64,000 bases of DNA from Usnea hakonensis (GCA_013423325.1 BLJB01000064.1:248001-312000); one strand, 5' to 3'. Positions 10,938 through 23,969 are shown, numbered from the stretch's first letter. Notes: a model not told the origin generated them from the sequence alone. Numbers and translations: made by a program.

Positions 10938-13041
10938 ATGCTCCTTCGGCGCTTGAGAAGTATTCAACAATGTAACGCCCACTTCAAACTCATTGAAACA
11001 GTCACGGGATCCATCGCGAGCTTCCACACCTCTACCGACGCCCAAATGGCATCCGCCCACGTTAACCCAGTGGATCTTTACCGACATTCCATCTCAGAAT
11101 CCCTGGCACCAGTAACGGGTAAACCTGCAAGTGAAATATTTGAGAGGCTGGCATGGACTCAGACATTCGACAAGGGGGACCTGGGGTTGCCAGTGCCGGC
11201 ATTACGAATACAGGGCAAGAAGCCTGGAGACTTGGCCACAGAATTCGCAGACAAGTTCCCCGAGTCTGATCTGGTCGGTAAGCCCGTGGTCAATGGAGCG
11301 TTCCTCCAATTCTACTTCAAACCGGAACCACTGGCAAAGCTTGTCATTCCTTCGATTCTCAAGAATAAGAGCAAATTTGGAACGAATGAAAAGTTGGGCC
11401 TGAGGGATATCTCTGACCCGTCAAGCAAGAAGACGATTATAGTCGAGTTCTCCTCTCCAAACATAGCTAAGCCGTTTCACGCTGGCCACCTACGGAGTAC
11501 CATCATCGGAGGGTTTCTGGCAAATCTTTACGAGGCAGCAGGATGGAAGGTGCTTCGAATAAATTATCTGGGGGACTGGGGACGGCAATATGGTCTACTT
11601 GCTAATGCATTTGAGCTGTACGGTAGTGAAGAGAAGTTGGAAAGTGATCCAATTGGCCACCTGTTCGACATTTACGTGGAGATCAATAAGGTTTCGAAAC
11701 CAGAAGAGGATGAGATCAAGGAACTTAAGGAGGAGCTGAAACAGGCTGGAGAACGTAGGGAGAACGCCACGGACCTCGAAGAGCGGATAGCAGACCTAGA
11801 AGCCAAAAGCGTGAACGAGAAGGCACGGCAATATTTCAAGAAGTTGGAGAATGGAGACAAAGACGCATTGGCCACCTGGACTCGATTTCGAGACCTTAGC
11901 ATTGAGAGTTATAGCAGGACATACGCTCGTCTCAACATTCACTTTGATATATATTCTGGCGAGTCTCAAGTGGAAAAGTCAAGAATGGAACGTGCCGTCG
12001 CACAATTGGAGACAAGTGGTCTGTCGGAAAACTCCAAGGGCGCCGTTATCGTCGACCTGACCAAGTCGAAAGACAAGAACACCAAGAAGCTCGGTAAAGC
12101 TCTGGTAAAGAAGACGGATGGCTCCTCCCTCTACTTGACTCGTGATATTGGTGAAGCGGTGAAGCGCTTTGAGCGGTATCATTTCGATAAGATGATCTAT
12201 GTTGTCTCATCGCAGCAAGATATGCATTTGGCGCAGCTTTTCAAAATCCTGGAATTAATGGGTAACAGTGAAGTCTCCGACAAATGTCAGCACGTCAACT
12301 TCGGCATGGTGCTAGGCATGAGTACTCGTAGGGGTACCGTCAAATTTTTGAACGACATTCTCCACGATGTAGGCGAAAAGATGCACGAGGTGATGAAAGT
12401 GAACGAAAAAAAGTACGAGCAGGTAGAAAACCCGGAACAGACGGCAGATACTCTTGGCATCACCGCGGTCATGGTGCAAGATATGAAGGGTAAACGGTAC
12501 AGTTCCCACTGGAGGACTATCAAATGATGGTAAGATGTGCTGACCCATTCTTTGAAGGATTAACGATTATGAATTCTCCCTAGAGCGTATGACTTCCTTT
12601 GAGGGTGATACGGGTCCGTATCTGCAATACGCGCACGCTCGTCTCTGCTCAATCACCCGAAAGGCCGGTTTGACGCCACAAGATCTCGATTCCGCGAATC
12701 TCACCCTTTTGACTGAGACTCATGCTATTAATCTTGTCCGCGCTCTGTCATCGTGGCCAGATGTTGTCCAGAATACGCTGAAAACCTTAGAACCCACCAC
12801 TGTATTAACGTATCTCTTCAAGATGACGCATATGCTCAGCTCGAGTTATGATGTGCTGCAAGTCGTGGGTAGCGAGCCTGAAATCAAAAAGGCGCGAATG
12901 GCGTTGTACGAAGCAGCAAGGCAAGTGTTGAACAATGGCATGAGGCTCCTTGGATTGAACCCGGTAGAGAGGTAAGCTGAGGCTGAAAAAAGTGCTAAAG
13001 CCGGTTGGCACAGCAATTTGCTAACGCTGCATAGAATGTGA
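10938..13041 (+). CDS. Arginyl-tRNA synthetase, probably cytosolic and mitochondrial
   Basis: Class I aminoacyl-tRNA synthetase charging tRNA-Arg. The HIGH motif appears as FHAGHLRS in SSPNIAKPFHAGHLRS. The KMSKS-equivalent loop is MSTRRGT, followed by the ERMTSFEGDTGPYLQYAHARL helix of the anticodon-binding domain. Exons 10938-12496, 12558-12971 and 13035-13041; introns are 61 and 63 bp. The first restores Gly-Lys-Arg-Ile-Asn-Asp-Tyr-Glu-Phe; the second has a TGCTAAC branch point and leaves a 7-nt last exon so that the protein ends Pro-Val-Glu-Arg-Met, the usual end of this family. Total 659 residues. The first ATG opens a basic, Ser/Arg-rich leader resembling a mitochondrial presequence; a second ATG at 11046 (MASAHVNPVDLYRHS) fits the cytosolic start, so one gene may supply both compartments. 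Confidence 0.93.
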
Positions 13042-14666
13042 TGGAATCCTGATTATTTACGAGACCTGTTGCCGTTGCCGATGGTGTGAAGCATGAGTCC
13101 ATTGGGGGTATTTGGGTCACAGGGTCAGGCTGTCCGCCTCGATACCGCCTCATTTAAATCTGGCTTGATGATACGCTGCCATTGCCGTGAATAGAGGAGG
13201 GGGAACGGCCGAAGACGCGGCGTTGGGAAGCAGTACAACTGCTTGTCCGAGGAAAAGTCGGTGAAGGAGTTAAGTTGGCATTGGCTCACTTCATAGTGAC
13301 TTGCCTTATAGAGGCCCCATAGGCACTTCAGAGACGTTGTCCAAATCACAGACCTTTTCAACCATTCCAGGCAGCAGCGTTCATATATGTCATACCTCCA
13401 TCGATCTTTGGAATTGTGCGTTGGCAAGTCCAAAACCGCTTGTTGCTCCCTCGGGACGGTAGCATATTAGAGGCCCCGTGATCGTCCGCTCTGCACGGTA
13501 GGGCAGAGGTTGCCAACGGCCATTCGCTAGCGTAGCCACAAACGACTGGCTTCTTCTCGCTTCTAGTCCTGAATCAAGGCACACTTATGCATACAATTCG
13601 GGTTCTAATGTAATTGGTTTCGGTCCAGCGCATGAACCGTAACAGGTATTCTGGTGTGTTGCATGGGTAACCCGGCGGGGAGCAATTAGGATCCGACCTC
13701 TGGGGAAGACTTAATTTGAATGTGTGTGTCGAGTGGAGCAGCAATTGCAGAATATGCATGGCCTGGATGGCTTGATCGCCGTTCAAAAAGTTTCAGTCCA
13801 CTCCAACGCCAACGATCTTAGGCACAAAAACCAATAAGCCGGCTCCCCATCTTGGGATGTTTCGGACAAGAAAGCACATTCAACCAAGTAGATTGATGCT
13901 CCCATTCTTGTGGCATGGCGTGAGTAGAGCTGCTTTCTGCATCGTACGGTGATAGATAACCGGCAGCTTACACACCGTGGGTAGATATCAAGGTGCTCTA
14001 GTTGATCAACACCTTAGTCAATGGCAGTGCTTGGCCCGCTTGATACCGAGCAGAGTACTCTGTACTGCAAGAATCCGTTGCCCGAGCTACTTTGAGGAAC
14101 GTGCTGCCAGCCTATTAACCATTAGCGCAGGCAGCCATAGCCTTTAATGCAGGCCCCCCAAGAATTAGAATTGTGGAATATCACATTCACATAAACATTC
14201 TGATTATTATTATTATTGTTGTTTTTTTTAAAATCATTGTGCCTCAGTGAAGTCGTTACTCGACCTGGTGTAGTTCGTCTTCAATTGGGGTTGGGCTCAT
14301 GCTCTCTTGATCTTTGAGTTCAAGTAGGCTGTAACTGTCCTTCCAACTCCCAAGCTCCCAAGTCCTAAGAGGAGAGCAAAGAATTGATAAATAATAATGC
14401 TCCGAACACAATGCTCGCAGATCCTGTAAAGAAGGATCAAAAGACTTGGATACTTTTTCGTGTAGCTCATCCTTCAAAGAATCACTAAATCCCTCGCTAC
14501 GCCGTCACCATCATTGTTGAAGAAGAGGAAGAGGGAATGATATCTTAACTGGAGAGGGGTCTTTATCGATTACGGGGGTACTCTAAAGCCGTATTCCGTA
14601 CTCTACTCTACACGTACGACCTCCAAATTTATTTCCAACCCTTCTACTCATTACATTACGCCTCCA
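13042..14666. other. Intergenic, no gene seen
   Basis: Only short, domain-free frames. A small TTA/TTG microsatellite lies near 14203-14228, and CT-rich sequence precedes the next start codon. Confidence 0.6.
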
Positions 14667-16673
14667 TTGAGCCAGCCCCCGCACAATAGGTACAGCTGTG
14701 CTGACCATTGTAGCACTGGCTGGCTACAGTATATGGCAGATCGGCCTACTAACAATCGCGCCGCCGAGGCTGCGTGCGTTGAAGATTACAATGATGAGTC
14801 TGAGACCGCGGTGCCAGAGACGAGGAAGACTGCAAACATTACTGCAAAACGGTCCAAGCCCGACGTCCCCAAACCTCAAGCCGCTCGAGATGAGATCAGC
14901 GACTCCGGACACTCCAGTCAGACCCTTGCGACTCTAGGTAGCACGAATTCATCCCTCGCGTCCAAGTCCGCCTCGGATACCATAAGAGCTGAGTCCCATG
15001 CAGCCATTGGCAAGACGAGCGCCCTCAAGGTAGAGGAAAAGCATCAGAGCAAGTCTCGAAGCCCGGAAAATTCACAATCGCGGAGAGCTACATCAACAAA
15101 TCGAAAGGATGGCATCGCAAAAGCTGGTAGCGCTACACCTCACCATCCCACCAAACCGGCAGGGAAAGCTAGAGCGCCAGGCCCAGATTTAATACAGCAG
15201 AAAAAGCGTACGCCAGTGCACTTCGCAAAAGAAGCGCCCATACCCCAGAACGCTCCTCCTCGGCCAAGGGCCCCAACCACCTCGCGTTCACACCGGCGAG
15301 AACGACCCTTAAGCTTTCATGCCGGCGCGGCACCTGAGCATTTCTATAGTCAATTCATTGAGCCGCAGCCGACCGTGAGATACGGTCCCATCGCCTCTAT
15401 CTTGACACCTTCCTATTCGCCACATCCCAACTCGTACTTTCCAACAGAGCAGCCAATACACCAACCCCAAGCTCCACCCCTTACTCAACATTTCTATCCT
15501 TCTCCAACCTCTCCATTTGAACAGCCAGCCCGTCCACGCCCTCGACAATGGACCTCAGACTTTTCCCACCCACCTCGTCCACAGTCGATGATCTATACGA
15601 CCACCCCAATTTACGAATACGTATCAGAGCCTGTCTACCCTCCTATACTTCCAACTATGCGGCCGCTATCCCGTCAATCGTCACACCGTCAGCGTGCGCG
15701 TGGTGAAGATTGCTATACTATGCCCCCTCCTGCTCCTCCGCCACCGCCAAGACCGAGGACAGGCTCTGAGCAAAGTCGGAGACCAGCAATACGACATGCT
15801 ATGACTGCTGATACTCACTCTGTGCACGCCCACCGCCGAGCTGTACGGGACGAGAGTACTACCGGACACGTTGGGCATGAGAGTCCTGTCAAGCAAAGCT
15901 ATGGTACATATGAGAGCGCTCCTCGACCCCGTCGCAATACGAGCGACGAAATAGTCCCCAGCACCCATGGCGTCGAGCGCCGTACGACCCACATCGAAAG
16001 GGATGCGGCAAAGCACAGGCAACAAGCCCCTGTCTATGGTCAGGAGTCTTCGGACAAGCTGGAAGAGTCCAAAGCGGTCGAAGCAGTGGAAAGATACCAA
16101 GCGTCCAAAGGGAACAGACGAGCGTCAAGTTATGGCGCCATGCCGCCGCCCACTTTCACGCAAAAGAAGACACATACCAGCAGCAAGAGTAGTGAAACAA
16201 GCAGTCGCAAGAGTGAGAAGAGTGGGAAGAGCAGAACGAGTAGGACAAGCAAGGATGAGAGCGACCTCAAATCTCGCCGAACAAGCGGGGACGACTACTT
16301 CTCCATGCGCGTCGATGCCTCTCAAGGAGTCAATGTCGACCTAAAAGGCGGTATGGAAGGCCGAAGGATCACGCTCCGCCATAATAAAGACGAAGGCGAA
16401 ATGGAGTTTGTAATCGGCGGCGCCCAAGGAAGGATAACAACGGGGACTGAACGCGAAAGCCGAGAGAAGAGCCGCAGACGTTATTCTTACCGGGATGGCC
16501 CGAGCGAGGTTGAGATTGACAGGCCAGGAGCTACAAGTCGATTGCCGATGAAGATCAGGGAAAAGGAAGAAGGGGACGAGACGGAGCCGAGGATCGTTCA
16601 AGAGCGCACTACAACCACAACCAGGACTAGGGCCCGGAGTCTGAGGGACACCAGCAGGGTTCGAGAGGAGTGA
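14667..16673 (+). CDS. Conserved disordered protein of unknown function
   Basis: Single-exon 668-residue protein. The start is a short conserved-looking module (RYSCADHCSTGW) with two cysteines. The middle is Pro/Ser/Arg-rich and predicted disordered, with a proline run near residue 355 and several Tyr-containing PxY-like segments (ITTTP/YEYVSEPVYP style). Residues about 500-545 are Ser/Lys repeats (SSKSSETSSRKSEKSGKSR). The C-terminal part is more ordered and charged (DYFSMRVDASQGVNVDLKGG, then GRRITLRHNKDEGEMEFVIGG), which is probably the only folded element. There is no signal peptide or membrane segment. I do not recognise a named family; a regulatory or scaffold role is only a guess. Confidence 0.8.
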   Translation: MSQPPHNRYSCADHCSTGWLQYMADRPTNNRAAEAACVEDYNDESETAVPETRKTANITAKRSKPDVPKPQAARDEISDSGHSSQTLATLGSTNSSLASKSASDTIRAESHAAIGKTSALKVEEKHQSKSRSPENSQSRRATSTNRKDGIAKAGSATPHHPTKPAGKARAPGPDLIQQKKRTPVHFAKEAPIPQNAPPRPRAPTTSRSHRRERPLSFHAGAAPEHFYSQFIEPQPTVRYGPIASILTPSYSPHPNSYFPTEQPIHQPQAPPLTQHFYPSPTSPFEQPARPRPRQWTSDFSHPPRPQSMIYTTTPIYEYVSEPVYPPILPTMRPLSRQSSHRQRARGEDCYTMPPPAPPPPPRPRTGSEQSRRPAIRHAMTADTHSVHAHRRAVRDESTTGHVGHESPVKQSYGTYESAPRPRRNTSDEIVPSTHGVERRTTHIERDAAKHRQQAPVYGQESSDKLEESKAVEAVERYQASKGNRRASSYGAMPPPTFTQKKTHTSSKSSETSSRKSEKSGKSRTSRTSKDESDLKSRRTSGDDYFSMRVDASQGVNVDLKGGMEGRRITLRHNKDEGEMEFVIGGAQGRITTGTERESREKSRRRYSYRDGPSEVEIDRPGATSRLPMKIREKEEGDETEPRIVQERTTTTTRTRARSLRDTSRVREE

Positions 16674-17703
16674 CTGGGATCCCAGGTGGGGAAATATTTA
16701 GGGTACAAAGACAGGCTCAAGTTGGATATATAACGCCTACGACGGACAATTTCCCTCCCTCGTCCATCAGCACCAAATTTCGTGAATTTTCATTTAACAT
16801 TTTCGGCATCGGGTTCCTTTCTCACTATAACAAATTGCTGGCTGGGCCATATCTGACCAAAAGTTGGAGCGACCTGCAAAAGCAATGGATGTTTGGGCGG
16901 CTTTCTGCGACGGTTTTATCCCAACACGATGCCACGATTTGTGTGAATGGAGAGTGGAAGCGGGGGGAGAAGGAGGATGAAGACACGAAGCCACGCGTTT
17001 ACGGCCTTTCCATGACGATCTGAAACGAAACGACTTGATTCACGAATTCCGAATGCTGATATCATCACCTTATTTGTTTGGGCAGCAAGCGAGCGAGCGA
17101 GCGAGTGGCGCTGTTTCGGTTCTTTGATGTATCTACTTCACCTTACTTTGCGTACTGTAGTATTTGGGAGATCCCCACTTCGCACTGTCCGGTCTATAAC
17201 CATCATTTTTCTCACCATTGTTCTTTCGCCTCAAACCCTTCCCCCTTCCGCTCCGTTCCCCCCCCCCTTCCCAGTTCCAACTACAACCCATACCTCCCCT
17301 CCCCCCTCTACCACTCCTCTTCCCACATGTCCAAAAAGCAAAAGAAGAAGAAAAAAGAAAAGAGAGAAAAAAAGCAGAAAAAAGACCCTTTAAGACAATT
17401 CCAAGCGAATACCAAGAGGGGACGCCAGGGCTTAAAGAGTCTCGTCGTGGGTAGTAGAGGAGGAGGAGGAGGAGGACGGAAGCACGTTGGAAGTAACGGG
17501 TTTCACGGATAGGAGATTCCACAAAGGACGGCGGCATGGCTCAGCTCGTGCAAAGGAGATATATCATCAGGAAAGCGTCTCGCTCAAGCCTTGCCCCAGA
17601 AAGGTACTAATCATACAACCAGGACAACCGAATTCAAGCCAGACGGAGCGCGCCAGAGACAGTAGCGAGTGCGTACATATTCTTTTTTTTTTTTTTTGTT
17701 TCA
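16674..17703. other. Convergent intergenic region, no gene seen
   Basis: Shared 3' region of two converging genes. Contains a GCGA microsatellite (17086-17104), CT-rich and A-rich runs (17220-17390), a GAG run (17456-17475) and a T-run (17683-17697). Open frames here are low-complexity artefacts. Confidence 0.6.
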
Positions 17704-20700
17704 TCAACAGTCATCCCCACCCACATAGAACCCCCACTGCACCATCCAATGCCTCACCCACTCCTCCCTCACCGGTCCCGCCTCCGCCAGCCTCCCCGTC
17801 ACTTTCTGCGCTTCGGCCGTGTCCAATTCCGGAACCGGAGCGTCCCAATGGGCCTGCAATTCCTCAAAGAAGCCCATCAGCCGAGTAGCCGGCAGAGCGC
17901 CGTTCTCGGGCGACGACGACGACGATTGATGCAAGGCTTCGAGCCAGGTCGTAAAGGGTACGACCTCGAGGTCTGAGGTGCAGTATTTCTTGAAGGATGG
18001 GAGCAGAGCGGACCAGGTTGTTTTGTAAGGGTTTAGGATATGGTAGACTGTGGTGCGTGGGCCACGAGGGGTGTCACTAGCGGCAAAGAGGAGGTCGAGG
18101 AGACTCGTGGCTACTGTGGTCACGGGTAGCCAGTCAAGCACCTCGTTGGGTCCCAAGGTCGCTGGGATCTTGCCTAGTGATACGGAGCTGGCGACGAGGC
18201 TGGAGACCCAATCGCTCAGTGTCCAAGGACCAACTCCGCTTATAGGTCCAGCAATGTGTCCGACGCGACAGATGAGTGTATCCAGCCTTGAGGCTTGGCT
18301 TAGAGCGGCTACCAGGTTCTCAGAAACCAGCTTCGATTCTGCATAGCCCGTCTTTTGCGCCATCCCCCACTCTCGCTCGTAGACCTTCTCCTGCACTTTT
18401 CCTGACAGTGGAGCTTCCGGGCCCATCACGGCCGCTACTGTGGAGATGAATTGGATGCGCGCTCCATGACAGCTTGCTGCGGCAAAATCGAGCAGCTGCC
18501 GAGTGCCATGGATGTGAGTTGGATCGAACGAGTCAACAGAGCGGTTGAAGTTCACGTCCCACGCGTTGTGGATAATGTGAGTCACTTTGCCGACAAGATC
18601 CTTATAACGGGCATCATCGAGGCCGAAATGTGGCCGTGAGAAATCGCAACAGAGAAAGGTGACATTTCCAAAGCCAGTTGGCAGACCCTTTTCTTGGTGG
18701 GATGTCGTTTGTCGCTTCTCGGAGTCCCCACCTCTATTGAGGCAATAGATTGTACTAACAAATGGGGACGCCGAGAGCCTATCAAGAAGATAAGAACCGT
18801 GTGAGCCTGTCGAGCCTGTCAGTATGACAACGTACTTCTCGCTCTGGGTGGGCTCGTTTGCTGCGCTAGGCACAGGAGGATTGGCAACGTATTTGTCAAA
18901 TATTCGTTGCATTCGCTGAGGGTCCGAATCACTGGCCTGATCGGGTGAGTGGGTTCCTGTTGGGCTTTTCAGCGCTTGTTCGAGCGCTCTAATACTCGGG
19001 TGAGCATATATAGTCGTTGGCGAAACGCGTTGCATGTCGCTTTGATGGTCTCCGAGGTACGAATTAATGTGCTTGGCCAAAGCCACAACTTGCACTGAAT
19101 CAAGACCCGCTTCGAAAAGATCGTTCGTATATGTGAGTTCTTTCACCCAGGTAGTATTCGAGATGATCTGATACAGAGACTCTGATAGAGATCCCTGAGT
19201 GGTGACATGAGAGCCTCCCGAGCGGTTCTTAGAGGTAATGCTGCCTTCATACAGCATATCAATTTCGCCTTTGTACAGGTCTAAGGTCATCACCCGTTGA
19301 ACAGTTCCTTTTCCAGACCTTGAGAATGGTTTGTCGGGATTTGCAAAAGTTATGAAGTCTTTCATTATCCTGCCGTGGGCCGGACAATCTTGATTAGCTC
19401 GCTGGACTGACGGCCATACATCCTCAATCATCCTCTCCTTCGCATGCTCAGATGCAAGTGCAGTCCGCGGTTCTATGACAAGGCAAGGCTGGAATTTACC
19501 ATGGCCGGCTATCAGGGCAGAGAGGACTTGCGGATGGCTATTGATTGTGTCCTCCATCGTGGTCGGATTCAGCTTCTCCGCTGTCGAGAATGATATCACG
19601 TCATCTGTTCTTCCACGCAAACGAACTAGACCAGGTTTCATGGGATGCTTCTCGTACAAATCCTTCATGGAATACTCTTCAAGGTCTGGAAAGGTTGAAA
19701 AAATACTTTGGAAAAGATCCAGGCCCTTTTGACGGACAATAAATTGCTCGTACGTTCCGTCTAAGTCAATCTGACGATACTGATAACCCATCACTGGGCT
19801 GTAGGACAGATAATCCCAATCACTGGGATCTCCTATCTCAATCGCTGGCAGCCCGACCTCAGTGGATCCAGTCAGTGTGAAGAGCTTCGTTTTGGTACAG
19901 ATTACGTCTCCTATCTCCTTAGGCAAAGGTCCTCCGGCGTATATAACATATTTTAATGCCCACACGTTCTTTTGAAACGCGGGTTCCTTAATTAAATCAA
20001 CCAATATAGAAGGGGGCAAAGCACTGCCTCGAACATTTCCAGTGGTGTGTATTTGGTCAACAATGCTCGCACTTAGAGGCACTCCTGCGGGAGGAAGGAC
20101 ACACACGACTTCACAATAGATTCCCAGGCCCAGAAGATAACACATGCTTGCAGCATGGAAAAGAGGAAAAGCTAAAAATAGTCTTGTATCTTTCCAAGAC
20201 GGTCCGGCAACCTCTCTACCACCTTGAGAGGGGATCAGGCGGTATGCATCGATGGGGGTCATTGTCCCGTGGGCCATAGTAACTGGCTTTGGAATACCAG
20301 TTGATCCTGACGTATGTAGGACTACCAAAGGTTCCAGTCTCGCTTCAGCAAACGTCTTCGAGTAGGGATAATGTTCCACAGGCTCGTCTTGCAAGAAGTA
20401 ATCTAATTCTGGAAAAGAGATGGTCTTCATCTGTCTTTTCTCCACGATCTCCCGGACTACTGCAGGCGCAGCCACAGGGAGAAGGAAGATGTTACATGCC
20501 GTCTGTTCCAAGAGAGTTAAATGGGCCTGTAGGCTGTTGCGAGGTGAGCTGAAGAAAGCCTGTGAGGAAGGTCAGCGGAATAGTGTCGAACCCCGACGTT
20601 TGCTGGATCCGGACTTTGTATCCGACTTTGACACATCCGAACATGAGTATGGTGTACCGCAAATCTAAAATTCCCAGGTATCCTACGGTCTCAAAGTTGA

Positions 20701-20920
20701 GTGCTTTGCCCAGCTTGCTCTCTAACCACCATGAACAGCGATTGATAGCCCTTGCAAGCTGGTGATAACTGATGTCAATGAATCCATCGTGTAAGTCAGA
20801 CGACTTTGGTATGGCAGCAAAGGGTCTTGTGGGATCGGAAATGGCACGCTCGTCGATGAGCGTTGGAAAGAGTCTTCGCCCAAAATCCGGAGAGGGAAGA
20901 TGGATACTATTAGCGGTCAT
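17704..20920 (-). CDS. NRPS-like A-T-R carboxylic acid reductase
   Basis: Monomodular enzyme that activates a carboxylic acid as acyl-AMP, loads it on a phosphopantetheine arm and reduces it with NADPH to aldehyde or alcohol. Two exons, 20615-20920 and 17704-20559; the 55-bp intron (20560-20614) has an unusual GTCCGG donor but a CGCTGAC branch point and CACAG acceptor, and splicing gives the frame AFFSSPRNSLQAHL. 1053 residues. The adenylation domain spans about 20-560 (HTSGSTGIPKP ATP loop, YAGGPL, RLRGRTDDVISFS). The carrier domain at about 570-650 has the attachment serine 590 in GLDSVQ. The thioester reductase domain spans about 675-1053, with TGSTGSHG NADPH motif and Tyr-x-x-x-Lys in GYAESKL. 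There is no condensation or thioesterase domain. Substrate cannot be read from the sequence. It heads the candidate cluster to its right. Confidence 0.9.
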
Positions 20921-22541
20921 TGTTGATATTGATGCACAGTCAATGTATGATGATCGTGGTCTCCCCTGTAGAGCGCTGTTGGCTCGAAGCAGATGGAGGA
21001 TAAAGAAAGCCGCAGAGCTGTTGAAGCTCTGGATGACGAGGAGGGGCCACGTCGGTGTAACCTAAGATAGGATCAAAACAAATACGGGTATTAAATACAC
21101 ATCATACTAAAGTACCTTGACCACGTGGGTGAGAGAATTTAAATTTCATGATAACTTTCATCATGTTCATCCCTTTACTTTATCGTAAAGTAATTCACGG
21201 AATTCTTCGGTCGTCGACTTAAAGTACGTACTCTAATTTCCTTTGTTTACGGCTCTTGAATGCTTCTCTCCGGCGCTTGCGGAATCTTGAATTACGAACC
21301 TCGGTTCAAGAATCGTTATACGTATCTCCCACGTATTGCCATGCTCCCTTGTACTTTATAGTACCTGAAGCTCGATATCATGTCCGCAATCATCCCAATG
21401 ATGAAGATGAGGGCTGATTTTACATCTCACAAGGTCAAGACTACGTACCTTACTCTACGGAGTGCCCACATATGGACAAGATGTCGGAGGTTATTTTTGC
21501 GAAAGCTTCTATCCTTGAAATTTGATCCTTGCAAGTATTGCGGGACCATGTTTAAGATCCTCACTTAACCACTTAGCTGCCCAATAATCGCCTCGACCTA
21601 GGCTTGTCAGGTGCGGGCATTGCGGTCATCTAAAGCTAGAGTACCTTGTTGGTCCCCTTCGGTCCGGCTCTATACGGAGTGTCCCACTTCTCAAAAGCTT
21701 TTCTCATGACGAGCTATCTCTTAGCCTCTTAGCTATAACCCATTGACCGTACGGTATGAGCGATGACCACCCGCTAAACTACCACTAAATTGCTAACTCA
21801 TCAGCTACCAGCCTGTGCCCCCAACCCACCTTCATATGGATCCTACATGAGTCTCAATTATGGAGACCCTTAGGTGCTAGACAGCTAGGTAAAGAAGGCG
21901 CGGCAACATGATTGGGACGAATACGCAAGTATTTTTACTCATAATCCAAGATCACCCACGGCTCTCCCCGGTCTCCTTTTCCGATTCTCGGTCCTATCGT
22001 TTGAAAGTACCTCAATGTACCTATCAACAAGTATCTTTATTCGGTACTGTACAGCAGCATTGTGGGAACTCTGTGCAGGGTTTTAGCTTCGGGTTTGCTG
22101 AACGAAGTAAGAGTGTGGCTTGCTTATTTAAGTTGCATATCGTGGCTTCCTGCATATTGCTGCTAGGTATGATGGTCGCAATTCGGATTATTTTAAAAAA
22201 CAGCAAGTGATTAGTGAGGTAAGTACCTTGCGTGCTCGCCACGAAATTTCAGGACTATGTTCCACCACAACCTCATCTGTCAAAAAATCGCAAAGGTTGG
22301 GAAGCTTGCCTTTATACCGTACTAAATCGAGGAAAGCTGTCGAGTACTACCCCCCGTTACAACGAATTGAAACGCTCCGCACATGTGCCGATGAACACCC
22401 TGCGAGCTCCAAGGGCTCACTGTCATCTTACTCTCCAGCCAAGACGTCAGCGAAGCTCGTCATATAGTTCTTTGGCCCCAGGATCAAATCACTCTCCGTG
22501 TTCCATCATCCCTGACGCTTAAAGCGACGTCGAACATCATC
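20921..22541. other. Divergent intergenic region, no gene seen
   Basis: About 1.6 kb between the minus-strand NRPS-like gene and the plus-strand rhodopsin-domain gene, so it holds both promoters. Several short motifs recur (GTACCT/TACTTT-type words around 21100-21360), but I find no coding exon or clear transposon ends. Confidence 0.5.
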
Positions 22542-23969
22542 ATGCCAGACGTCTACCACCAGACCCGCCAACCTGATTTATATGCCAGCACAGCAGTGCT
22601 ACTATGCTTATCGACAACAGCAGTCTTCCTCCGCTTGCTTGCTCGGCGGAGATCAGAAGCGCGCTTCTGGTGGGAGTAAGTTAGTTCCGAGTCCATGTCC
22701 TCCACTCGTCCAGATATTGAGTCTTGAACTATGTTCTGGGGCCTGCTTGCTCTTGAGACATTTTTGTGATCTGTACACTTCTTCAAATAGACAATGCTGA
22801 CGAAAATGTCATTCAGTGACTACACCATCGCTGTCGCATTGGTACGTCACTATGCTCCTCCCTCGTTTGTCACCACCGAGCTACAAATATACTCACTGCC
22901 GCATCTTTGAAGGTCCTTTACTACTGCCTCACGGTTTGCTATTGGTTACAGGCAATCCTAGGAGGATCAGGGCTTCACACCGCCGCCGCTGGAGGACCAG
23001 TGGACGAAGCGACGACGGTAAAGTTCCAAAAGGTAGAAAAACATCTCTTTTCATCTCCACAGCTACCTCAAGAATCGAAGGGCAACAGTTCAAATCTGAT
23101 CTATCTAACAGGTATTCATGGCCATTCAAATATTCTACTTCAGCACCTCCGTAACTATCAAGACGTCCATCATCATCCTGTACTACCGCCTCTTCGGCGT
23201 AGTCCGCTGGTTCCGTATAGTCCTTGCCTGTGCCGAATCCATCGTCGCCTGCTACTTCGTCGTTTGCCTTTTCACCGCCATATTCGAATGCAGCCCCGTC
23301 GCCTACTACTGGGACAAGGGAATCGCCAACGGGTCCTGCATCAACGAAACAGACTTCTACCGCTGGAACGGCGTCGCCAATCTTCTCATTGACTTCATGA
23401 TCCTCAGCCTCACTTTTCCCATGGTCTGGCGCTTGCAGATCAGTACACGGCAAAAAGTAACCATCAGCGGAGTCTTCCTCCTCGGAACCTTGTACGCGAT
23501 TCATCTCTCACTTCCCCTCCCCTTTTCACGAACCCAGCGCTGACACAAAATCACCCGTCGGAACAGTGTTTTCATAGCCTCAATCGTGCGCGTCACCACA
23601 TTCGAACAACTGGACCCCAAGGACGAAACCTACACCGGCATCGCCCCAGCCATCTGGACCGAAGTCGAGCAATCCCTCGGCATCGTCTGCGCCTGCCTTC
23701 CCTGCCTGCGCCCGCTCCTGGGGCGCTTCTTTATGGGCAGCACATTCCACGGCACCGGAAACACGGATACCATGAAAAGCCGAGATATCGAATTGGCGAA
23801 ACGGGGGAATGAAAGCGCGGGTTTCGCTAGACTGGCGGAGCAGCAGGGGGGCTTGCCGGGGACGGTGAATGAGGTTACGGCGGCGGGGAGAGGGGGGAGG
23901 AATGGGAGGAATGGGATTTTGAAGAGGGAGAGTATTGAGTTGAAGTATAATGTTAGGGAAGATGTATGA
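22542..23969 (+). CDS. Seven-helix fungal rhodopsin-domain membrane protein
   Basis: Integral membrane protein of the family of fungal proteins with a rhodopsin-like domain (distantly PTH11-like). Five exons: 22542-22675, 22817-22841, 22913-23032, 23112-23491 and 23567-23969, with introns of 141, 71, 79 and 75 bp. All donors are GT and all acceptors AG, phases match, and the sum is 353 residues. Exon 1 gives helix 1 (YASTAVLLCLSTTAVFLRLL) and WW; exon 2 restores the family hallmark DDYTIAVALV. Later helices include FYFSTSVTIKTSIIILYYR, IVACYFVVCLFTAIFECSPV and NLLIDFMILSLTFPMVWRL. The LGGSGLH loop and the CSPVAYYWD motif are conserved in the family. The cytosolic tail is Gly/Arg-rich. Such proteins are thought to sense or bind small molecules, but no ligand is established. 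Converges with the GMC gene 250 bp downstream. Confidence 0.85.

Noticed and set aside
20585..20605. GGGGTTCGAC as a tRNA B box on the minus strand
   Set aside because: It lies inside the NRPS-like intron with no A box or cloverleaf nearby.
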